Positions 1 through 5,439 of a stretch of DNA of 5,789 nt are shown here, in pieces; the first letter of the stretch is position 1, and each line of letters opens with the position of its first letter. The stretch comes from a bacterium. GTDB taxonomy: Bacteria; Chlamydiota; Chlamydiia; Chlamydiales; JAFEGQ01. A program made the translations under genes and the position numbers. The stretch lies in NCBI GenBank assembly GCA_021809305.1, contig JAKBAF010000095.1, forward strand, positions 1 to 5,789, given 5' to 3'. The notes beneath the pieces were generated by a model. The model ran no database searches. It was not told where the DNA came from and worked only from the letters and a program-made list of their open reading frames with translations.

Positions 1-453
1 GCCAATGTTCGGGGGATCCTCTGGCCCGATTTTGAGATGATCGCAGCCTACCCCGGGAATAATTATGATGAGATTTTTGCTAAGGAGGCCGTCTGGAAGA
101 GCGGCATAGCGAGCAAGCGATCTGAGTCCGTTGACAACGCATCTGGTGCGAACCAGGTCTACCTGGCCATTAGCGACTCGCACAGTGTTGTTTCGAATCT
201 CGATGCGAATAACAGGCTGGTTCACCAAAAAGGAGCTGTCGAGGACGACCACTCCATCCTCTTCGCGGCAGTAGCAGTCGATATCAGAGCGCTTAATCCC
301 GCTAGCAAAGGGGGCTAGATCCTCTCTGATCTGATCCATTGCCCAATCTGGTAGCTCTCGAAGCGCCCTTTGTGCAGGCGCTCTTGCTGACAGGGAGCCA
401 CATATTAGAAAAAAAATAAGAAGAGCGAGGGTTTTGAGCGAGGCCCGTTTCAT
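1..453 (-). CDS. Exported protein of uncertain function, N-terminal part (runs off left edge)
   Basis: Open minus-strand frame of 151 codons from ATG at 453 with no stop before the window edge, so only the N-terminus is present. Residues 1-25 form a classic signal peptide: basic start (MKR), hydrophobic core ALLIFFLICG at 10-19, then small residues around 20-25 (SLSARA) suiting signal peptidase I. C18 lies in the core, but the preceding Ile makes a lipobox unlikely. The mature part has a charged segment (about 32-55), a Cys-Tyr-Cys at 60-62, a beta-like stretch rich in I/V and N (77-101), C105, a hydrophobic run (128-134) and C137. The pattern LPDWAMDQIREDLAPF, then a beta segment and a later LPD, faintly recalls bacterial CAP10-like (GT90) glycosyltransferases; this is a weak guess. 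The ATG overlaps the stop of the upstream pGP6-D-like gene (ATGA, 453-450), and AAGGA lies only 2 nt upstream, so translation is probably coupled. I am confident that this is a gene and unsure of its function. Confidence 0.8.
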   Translation of the reverse strand, partial: MKRASLKTLALLIFFLICGSLSARAPAQRALRELPDWAMDQIREDLAPFASGIKRSDIDCYCREEDGVVVLDSSFLVNQPVIRIEIRNNTVRVANGQVDLVRTRCVVNGLRSLARYAALPDGLLSKNLIIIIPGVGCDHLKIGPEDPPNIG

Positions 454-1193
454 CTTCCTTGCAGTGTCTCCAACAATTTCTCGATGATAAGACCGAGCTC
501 AGCCCTATCGGCTTTGCTAAGCTTCTTGTTATGGGTTTGCAGGAGCGAGAGGGCGTGGTTCAGGGCGGAGGCGATAGGGATGCGGGGATTTTGCTTTCGC
601 TTATCTCGCTTGTTTAAGGGAAAGACCTCGCGGATGAGGGTCAAAAGCTCTGATTTGGTTTTGCTGTGGTGGTTGTCAACGATGGCGTATTTTAGCTCAG
701 GCTCGCCTTGACGGCTGGCGAGCGAGTAGACCGCCTGGCGGGGCATCTCATTAAGTTTTGGCTTTAATTGAAGAGGAATCGCCTCGTGGAATTCATAGTA
801 TTGGAGCAGATTATAGGGGGTTTGCCGGTTGCCATAGGCAGCGATTAGCCAGGCGGTGAAGGCGCCATCGCGATAGGCTTTGAGCAGGGTCTGGGCGCGT
901 TTGATGCGCTCCCCATGGAGGAGGGCGGCCTGGTTCGAGATGGCGCGGACCTCGCAGGTGATAGTTGTGAGCTCTCTTAGATCGGATTCGATCTCTTGGT
1001 CAGGTGTTGGGCAGTGGTGGAGGAGAAGCTCGCGTAGCAAGGTAGCTGCGTGGGGTGGAAGCTCTTGCACCTGGAAGAGGCCTGCAAAACTTGATAGAGA
1101 GCCAAGGGATGAGCTCTTGGCAAGGACGCTCATTTTTGAGGAGGGGTCGCTGCTTTTGAGTCGATCGGTCAGTAGCGTATTAACTTTTGCCAT
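450..1193 (-). CDS. pGP6-D / CT583 family protein (UPF0137), chromosomal paralogue of a chlamydial plasmid protein
   Basis: 247 residues, the same length I recall for C. trachomatis plasmid protein pGP6-D. The best match from memory is residues 90-172: a helix with LLHGERIKRAQTLLK (91-105), then AFTAWLIAAYGNRQTPYNLL (111-130), QYYEF, and PRQAVYSLASRQGE (151-164), against LLLGEKIYNARKIL, FSSWIELVFRTKSSAYNALAYYE and YKSAYILAARKGD in pGP6-D. Segment 111-134 looks like a helix-turn-helix (F..WL...(Y/F)G....T.YN). A basic linker follows (194-204, KRDKRK), then a helical C-terminus. The N-terminal 40 residues are Ser/Lys-rich and probably disordered. Plasmid pGP6-D has been linked to plasmid maintenance; the role of the chromosomal copy is not settled to my knowledge. 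It lies 8 nt downstream of parA and overlaps the next gene by ATGA, so it is co-transcribed. The start ATG at 1193 has only a weak purine stretch (AGAGAA) upstream. A DNA-binding partner for the adjacent ParA is an inference. Confidence 0.9.
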   Translation of the reverse strand: MAKVNTLLTDRLKSSDPSSKMSVLAKSSSLGSLSSFAGLFQVQELPPHAATLLRELLLHHCPTPDQEIESDLRELTTITCEVRAISNQAALLHGERIKRAQTLLKAYRDGAFTAWLIAAYGNRQTPYNLLQYYEFHEAIPLQLKPKLNEMPRQAVYSLASRQGEPELKYAIVDNHHSKTKSELLTLIREVFPLNKRDKRKQNPRIPIASALNHALSLLQTHNKKLSKADRAELGLIIEKLLETLQGR

Positions 1194-1201
1194 GGGGTTC
1201 T

Positions 1202-1963
1202 CTATAGCCTGGTGAGTAGCTCTTGTGTGAGGGCGAGGTAGTCGGCGGCGGCGCGGCTTTTGGGGGCTGTTTCGAAGACGGGCTTGCCGTGGATGGCAGC
1301 TTCGCCGACCGCGGCATCTCGGCGCACCTTTGCCTCAAAGGCTTTGCCGGGGAAGGTTCTATCGATGACGGTGAGGAAGGCGTCGTTGCTCTTACCGCGC
1401 GGATTCCAAAAGGAGAGGACGACCCCAAGTAGGGTCAGGGGGTGGCGAAGGCTTAGGGTCTCGATGAAGGTGGAGAGGCGCATGAGCCCTTTTACGCTAT
1501 AGAACTCAGGCGTTGCGCAGATGAGGGAGTGGGTAGCTGCAATGAGGGCAGATTCTGTGAGCCATGAGAGTGAAGGAGGGGTGTCGATAAGGATGGTCTC
1601 ATAGTCGCTGGCATTGAGTATGGCTTTTAACCGCTCATGAGAGTAGCGATCGCCAGCAAGTGGGCCTGAGATCTCAACGCGCTCAAGCCAGGTGTCTGCC
1701 GGTATGAGATCGAGCCCCTTGATGGAGGTTTTGCAGATGACCTCGGAAAGAGGCTTTGCACCTTGCAAAACAGGGGCCATGCTCTCGTGGGCATCGGGGT
1801 CAAACCCTAAGCCCGTTGTGAGGTTGGCTTGGGCATCAAAGTCCACAAGCAGCACCTTACCCCCTTTCACTGCAGCTAGAGCTGCGCCCAGGTGGATGGC
1901 CGTTGAGGTCTTTGCAGTGCCACCTTTGAAGCTGCTGATGGCGATGATCTGTTTAGGCGCCAT
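1202..1963 (-). CDS. parA: ParA/MinD-type partition ATPase (CT582-like)
   Basis: 253-residue deviant Walker-A ATPase of the ParA (Soj) branch. The P-loop is KGGTAKTS at 13-20 with the signature Lys13 and Lys18. The A' region is VLLVDFDAQAN at 37-47, and the Walker-B strand is TILIDTPPS at 123-131 with Asp127. Further family blocks are DLIPADTWLERVEISG (85-100), the RYSHERLK stretch (106-113), then ICATPEFYSVKGL and AAIHGKPVFETAP. The wording of these blocks matches, from memory, the chlamydial chromosomal protein CT582 more closely than plasmid pGP5-D. There is no N-terminal DNA-binding extension, so it is a short (type Ib/Soj-like) ParA. The C-terminus (ALTQELLTRL) lacks the basic amphipathic membrane-targeting helix of MinD. 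Such proteins bind DNA as ATP dimers and are cycled by a ParB-type partner; none is visible nearby except the pGP6-D-like product. ATG at 1963 lies 1 nt after the thrS stop with no clear Shine-Dalgarno, suggesting termination-reinitiation. Confidence 0.93.
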   Translation of the reverse strand: MAPKQIIAISSFKGGTAKTSTAIHLGAALAAVKGGKVLLVDFDAQANLTTGLGFDPDAHESMAPVLQGAKPLSEVICKTSIKGLDLIPADTWLERVEISGPLAGDRYSHERLKAILNASDYETILIDTPPSLSWLTESALIAATHSLICATPEFYSVKGLMRLSTFIETLSLRHPLTLLGVVLSFWNPRGKSNDAFLTVIDRTFPGKAFEAKVRRDAAVGEAAIHGKPVFETAPKSRAAADYLALTQELLTRL

Positions 1964-1964
1964 G

Positions 1965-3881
1965 TTAGTAGTACGGCTTTAAGCTGCGGGTTCTCTTCTC
2001 CTCTTGGAGTGTCGCAAGGAACTCTTCGAGGTTGAGCTCGCCATAGACCGTGCCTTCGCGACATCGCAGCGCAAGGGTTCGATGCTCCATCTCCTTATCA
2101 CCGACGGTGAGAATGTAGTTAACCTGGTCCAACTGAGCTGCGCGGACCTTCTTGCTAACCGATTCGGAGCTCTCATCGACCTCGACAAGAAAGCCCTCCT
2201 GCTGGAGTCGCTTGCAGAGCTCGTTTGCGTAAGAGGTGTGCCTATCAGCAACAGTGAGGATGCGGATCTCACGTGGGCTCAGCCATAGGGGAAAGCGTCC
2301 GGCGTACAACTCAATTAAGCTGCCGAAGAAGCGTTCGATGGAGCCGTAAAGAGCTCGGTGGATGATAAGGGGGCGCTTTCGGCTGCCATCTTGATCGGTA
2401 TATTCGAGGTTGAACCGCACTGGGAGGTTCATATCGAGCTGGATGGTGCCGCACTGCCAAGAGCGCCCAAGGGCATCGCGTAGATGGAAGTCGATCTTAG
2501 GCCCGTAAAAGGCCCCCTCTCCCTCCCTAATGATGTAAGGGTGGCCTCCACTATCTAGTGCGCGCTTGAGCGCGGCGGTCGCACTCTCCCAATCCTCATC
2601 AGATCCGATAGTCCCTTCCGCTGGCCTTGTCGAGAGCTCTAATTTATACTCGATGCCAAAGATTGTGTAGAGGGTATCCGCAAGCTTAAGAAGAGCTGAG
2701 ATCTCTTGCTGGATCTGCTCTTTTGTGATGAAGAGGTGGGCGTCATCTTGATGGAAGCCGCGGACGCGGAAGAGGCCGGAGAGGGCACCGTGCGCCTCAT
2801 ATCGATGGACATGGCCGATCTCGGCGAGGCGTAAGGGGAGGTCGCGGTAGCTGTGGGTCTGGCCTTTAAAGTAGAGGGCGCAGCCGGGGCAGTTCATCGG
2901 CTTGATCGCGAAATCGCGCTTGTCGATCTCGCAGGTGTACATGTTCTGCTTGTAGTGGGACCAATGGCCGGAGGTCTCCCAAAGCTCGCGTGTGAGGATT
3001 GAGGGGGTCTTGATCTCAGCGTAGCCGGCGGCGGTGTGGAGGTCGCGCCAGAGGTCGATGAGCCGGTTCCAGATGATCATCCCCTTTGGGTGGATAAAGG
3101 GAAGGCCGGGCGCCTCCGGAAGGAGCGAGAAGAGGCCGAGCTTCGGGCCAATGATCTTGTGGTCTCGCCGTTTTGCCTCCTCAAGGATGTAGAGGTAGTT
3201 CTTTAGCCCTTCGCGGTCGGGGAAGGTGATGGCGTAGATGCGGGTTAGCATCTCGTTCTTGGCATCCCCTCGCCAGTAGGCGCCAGAGACCTTTGTCACC
3301 TTGAGCGCCTTGATCTTGCCCACATTTGGCAGGTGGGGACCGCGGCAGAGGTCGAAGAACTCCCCCTGCCTGTAGCCAGAGAGCTCTCCGCCCTCCTCAA
3401 ACCCTTCAATGAGGGCAACCTTGTAGGGGTTTGCTTTAAAGAGCTCAATTGCCTCAGCTTTAGAAGCGAAGGTTTCGCGCCGCGAAGTGTAGTTCTCCTT
3501 GGCGATGGCTCGCATCTCCTCCTCAATTCGCGGAAAATCCTCCTCCGAGATGTGGAGGTCTGCGAAGTCGTAGTAGAAGCCGTGCTCGATCGGGGGCCCG
3601 ATGGTGGGTTTGGCATCGGGGAAGAGGCGAAGAATGGCTTGGGCAAGGACGTGAGCGGAGGTGTGCCAAAAGACCTCTTTGCCGAGGGGCTCATCAAATG
3701 AGAGAAAGCGGATCTTATCTCCATGTTGGAGCGGGCTAGCAAGGTCGCGCAGTGTCCCATTGATCTGGACAGCAAGCGCTTGATCTGGGGCAGTAAGTGA
3801 GAGCTTGGAGCTCACCTCTTTAGCAGAGACCCCCTCTTCGATCTCAACCTCTCCCTTGCCCTCTACAGTGATGAGACCCAT
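1965..3881 (-). CDS. thrS: Threonyl-tRNA synthetase
   Basis: Charges tRNA-Thr with threonine in the cytoplasm and edits mischarged Ser-tRNA-Thr. It is complete, with all domains in order: TGS (about 1-62); the editing domain with HTSAH (H73, H77) and CRGPH (about 179-183); then the class II catalytic core with the MNCPGC zinc Cys (about 331), motif 2 (RVRGFHQDDAH, which includes the second zinc ligand), motif 3 (HRALYGSIERFFGSLIE, which starts with the third ligand), and a C-terminal anticodon-binding domain ending in PYY. The length, 638 residues, is normal. I prefer ATG at 3881 to the in-frame GTG at 3890: TAAGGGG (3896-3890) sits 8 nt before this ATG but overlaps the GTG, and the ATG start also puts the editing histidines at 73 and 77 as in E. 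coli. First gene of the four-gene minus-strand operon; its stop is 1 nt before parA. In motif 2 the usual Ser of the E..SG(A/T)L segment is His (EAHGAL). Confidence 0.97.
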   Translation of the reverse strand: MGLITVEGKGEVEIEEGVSAKEVSSKLSLTAPDQALAVQINGTLRDLASPLQHGDKIRFLSFDEPLGKEVFWHTSAHVLAQAILRLFPDAKPTIGPPIEHGFYYDFADLHISEEDFPRIEEEMRAIAKENYTSRRETFASKAEAIELFKANPYKVALIEGFEEGGELSGYRQGEFFDLCRGPHLPNVGKIKALKVTKVSGAYWRGDAKNEMLTRIYAITFPDREGLKNYLYILEEAKRRDHKIIGPKLGLFSLLPEAPGLPFIHPKGMIIWNRLIDLWRDLHTAAGYAEIKTPSILTRELWETSGHWSHYKQNMYTCEIDKRDFAIKPMNCPGCALYFKGQTHSYRDLPLRLAEIGHVHRYEAHGALSGLFRVRGFHQDDAHLFITKEQIQQEISALLKLADTLYTIFGIEYKLELSTRPAEGTIGSDEDWESATAALKRALDSGGHPYIIREGEGAFYGPKIDFHLRDALGRSWQCGTIQLDMNLPVRFNLEYTDQDGSRKRPLIIHRALYGSIERFFGSLIELYAGRFPLWLSPREIRILTVADRHTSYANELCKRLQQEGFLVEVDESSESVSKKVRAAQLDQVNYILTVGDKEMEHRTLALRCREGTVYGELNLEEFLATLQEEKRTRSLKPYY

Positions 3882-3889
3882 CTCTTCCA

Positions 3890-3896
3890 CCCCTTA
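3890..3896 (-). promoter_or_regulatory. thrS: Ribosome binding site deciding the thrS start
   Basis: TAAGGGG on the minus strand ends 8 nt before ATG 3881, an ideal distance. It abuts and overlaps the alternative GTG at 3890-3888, which therefore cannot use it. This supports the shorter 638-residue ThrRS. Confidence 0.6.
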
Positions 3897-3914
3897 CGCA
3901 CATTGTGTTGGGGC

Positions 3915-3943
3915 ATTCTACTCCAGCCGAAGAAATCTAGCCA
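3915..3943 (-). promoter_or_regulatory. Candidate promoter for the thrS-parA-pGP6 operon
   Basis: Minus-strand TAGAAT (3920-3915) is a five-of-six match to a -10 box. TGGCTA (3943-3938) lies 17 nt upstream as a poor -35 box with three matches. Transcription would start near 3908 and leave a leader of about 27 nt, too short for a T-box or attenuator. Prediction by eye only. Confidence 0.28.
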
Positions 3944-3952
3944 GAGGCTGGC
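3923..3952. repeat. Nested inverted repeats in the divergent intergenic region
   Basis: CCAGCC (3923-3928) is repeated inverted as GGCTGG (3946-3951) with 17 nt between. The right arm also takes part in a tighter inverted repeat, GCCAG-AGG-CTGGC (3940-3952). The arms span the candidate -35 region of thrS. They could be a regulator site or hairpin, or chance; six- and five-base arms are short. Confidence 0.35.
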
Positions 3953-3972
3953 GTGCAAAAAGAAATTGGTAT

Positions 3973-3999
3973 TTTACAAGATCAAGACGGGGGTTTAAT
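3973..3999 (+). promoter_or_regulatory. Candidate promoter for the efflux/multicopper oxidase pair
   Basis: TTTACA (3973-3978) and TTTAAT (3994-3999) resemble -35 and -10 boxes, but the 15-nt spacer is short; reading TTTTAC at 3972-3977 gives 16 nt. The leader to ATG 4042 would be about 35 nt and AT-rich. No recognisable CueR, CopY or CsoR operator was seen. Low confidence. Confidence 0.22.
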
Positions 4000-4041
4000 G
4001 TGGTCGACACCTCGTTATGGTTAAAATTTACAACATTTTTA

Positions 4042-5439
4042 ATGAATAGACGTTCATCGCCTCTTTTCCTCTTGTTGATAGTTGTGGCGTGTGGATGTGG
4101 TAGGGCCCTTCCGCCTGGCGATCGCTGTGTCACTTCGATTCTTAACGAAAGATTGGGAAAGACAGTCTACTGGAATAGAGGCAATTGCAATGCGCCCTCT
4201 GTTTGTCAGGCGATTTCCTATTTGTTGGGACAAGAGTTGACGGTTGATAGCGCTGTACAAATCGCTCTTCTCAATAATCCTGAAATACAAGCGATTTTTG
4301 ATGAGATTGGGATTGCTCATGCAGACTTGATAGAGGCTGGTCTTTTTCGAAATCCTCTTTTTGAAGGTTACGTTCGTTTTCCCAACCAGCCTCTCTCTAT
4401 TAATACCCAATTTTCCATTGCGCAAACATTTTTGGATATATTTCTGGTCCCCTTAAGAAAAAAAATCGCAGCTGCGGAATACGAGCGGATTAAGCTAGGG
4501 GTTGCAAATGAAATTCTGGAACTAGCCTTCGCTGTTCAAAAAATATTCTACCGCTATGTGGCCGTTCAAAAAAAAGTCGCCTTGCTCAGGCTGCTAGCAG
4601 ATGCGACAGATGTCGCGAATCAACTTGCCATCCTACAAAGACAGCGTGGGAACATCAATGATCTTGAGCAGCAGGTACACACGAATGAATATCTAGAAGC
4701 CAAAGCTGAATATACAAGGGGTCAGATTGAACTTGTTCGTTTAAGAGAAGATGTCAATCGGTTGCTTGGACTCTCCTCTTTTGAAATTTGTTGGTGCATT
4801 ACTGAAGATTTGCCAAATCTTCCTCAAGAAGAGCTCCCAGGCGACTGCTTGGAGAGGATCGCACTCTCTCAACGCCTAGATGTCGTAGCGGCAAGATGGG
4901 AATTAGAGCGGCTCAATAGAGTGTGGAGGACAAAACAATGGTGGGCGTATGCCGATGGACGTTTGGGCGCTTCAAGCGAAAAAGACGCCGAGGGTTTTAG
5001 AGTAACCGGACCCGCCTTTTCTCTTCCTATTCCTTTCTTTAACTACGGCCAGGCTGATAGGGCAAGAGTGCGTGCCCTTTACGCTCAAAACTTCAATCGG
5101 TTAAGGACGTTAGAAATTGCTGTTTTGTCTGAGGTTCGCTCTGCAAGAGACAGGTTGATAATTCAGCGACAACTCGTTCTTGAGTATAGAAATCAACTAC
5201 TACCCCTACAAGAGCTGATTGTTTCAACATCTCAACACTTTTACAACTACATGGCTCTCGGCGTCTACAGATTGATCAATTCAAAAAAGCAAGAGATAAG
5301 AATGGGAATTAATTATAATATGGCTTTGCTTGACTATTGGATAACTCGAGTGGAGGTAGATCGCTCCCTTGGAGGAGGCCTTCACTATGCCATCGCCAAC
5401 TTTGATGCTTCTTGTGGCTGTGGAGGGGAGCCTAAATGA
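4042..5439 (+). CDS. TolC/CusC-type outer-membrane efflux lipoprotein (heavy-metal export channel)
   Basis: 465 residues, the usual size for the outer-membrane factor of a tripartite RND efflux pump. ATG 4042 is chosen because it puts a lipoprotein signal at the N-terminus: MNRR, hydrophobic core LFLLLIVVA (8-16), lipobox VVA-C17. The same frame is open back to 3805, but that would bury the signal and run antisense into thrS. There is no clear Shine-Dalgarno. The first outer-membrane-factor repeat has LTVDSAVQIALLNNPEIQA (66-84) and AGLFRNPLFEG (99-109). A long coiled-coil helical hairpin follows (about 140-243, ending in VNRLLGL). The second repeat has the LPIPFFNYGQADRAR block and another long helical pair. 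Cysteines cluster at the ends (C17, C19, C29, C49, C55; C458, C460) and at C250/C252. It overlaps the multicopper oxidase gene by ATGA, so copper or a related metal is the likely substrate; this is inferred from the neighbour. Inner-membrane and adaptor subunits would lie outside the window. Confidence 0.88.
   Translation: MNRRSSPLFLLLIVVACGCGRALPPGDRCVTSILNERLGKTVYWNRGNCNAPSVCQAISYLLGQELTVDSAVQIALLNNPEIQAIFDEIGIAHADLIEAGLFRNPLFEGYVRFPNQPLSINTQFSIAQTFLDIFLVPLRKKIAAAEYERIKLGVANEILELAFAVQKIFYRYVAVQKKVALLRLLADATDVANQLAILQRQRGNINDLEQQVHTNEYLEAKAEYTRGQIELVRLREDVNRLLGLSSFEICWCITEDLPNLPQEELPGDCLERIALSQRLDVVAARWELERLNRVWRTKQWWAYADGRLGASSEKDAEGFRVTGPAFSLPIPFFNYGQADRARVRALYAQNFNRLRTLEIAVLSEVRSARDRLIIQRQLVLEYRNQLLPLQELIVSTSQHFYNYMALGVYRLINSKKQEIRMGINYNMALLDYWITRVEVDRSLGGGLHYAIANFDASCGCGGEPK
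5422..5428 (+). promoter_or_regulatory. Strong ribosome binding site for the multicopper oxidase gene
   Basis: GGAGGGG inside the last codons of the efflux gene lies 7 nt before ATG 5436. It fixes the start at the ATGA overlap and shows that the oxidase can be translated efficiently from the same transcript. Confidence 0.7.

Noticed and set aside
81..90. TAAGGAGGCC on the plus strand resembling a perfect Shine-Dalgarno
   Set aside because: It lies within the minus-strand exported-protein gene and no credible plus-strand gene follows.
37..318. Plus-strand frame of 93 codons at the left end
   Set aside because: The minus strand here has a continuous frame with signal peptide, coupled start and ordered composition, so the plus frame is the shadow.
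880..1215. Open plus-strand frame antisense to the pGP6-D-like gene
   Set aside because: Its translation is rich in R, S and W without domain features and it mirrors a clearly conserved minus-strand gene.
3333..3701. Open frame of 122 codons antisense to thrS
   Set aside because: It lies fully inside the conserved ThrRS coding region and has no family resemblance or start context; typical shadow frame in GC-rich DNA.
3882..3890. GTG start at 3890 for thrS
   Set aside because: The only good ribosome site (TAAGGGG) overlaps this GTG and is correctly spaced for ATG 3881.
3899..3907. CACA-T-TGTG palindrome upstream of thrS
   Set aside because: Four-base arms are expected by chance, and there is no second copy nearby.
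3882..3960. T-box or attenuator leader for thrS
   Set aside because: No T-box consensus, specifier loop or terminator hairpin is seen, and the likely leader is far too short.
3805..4041. Upstream in-frame extension of the efflux gene
   Set aside because: The frame is open, but using it would place the lipoprotein signal about 80 residues inside the protein and overlap thrS antisense. The ATG at 4042 gives a perfect N-terminal lipobox.
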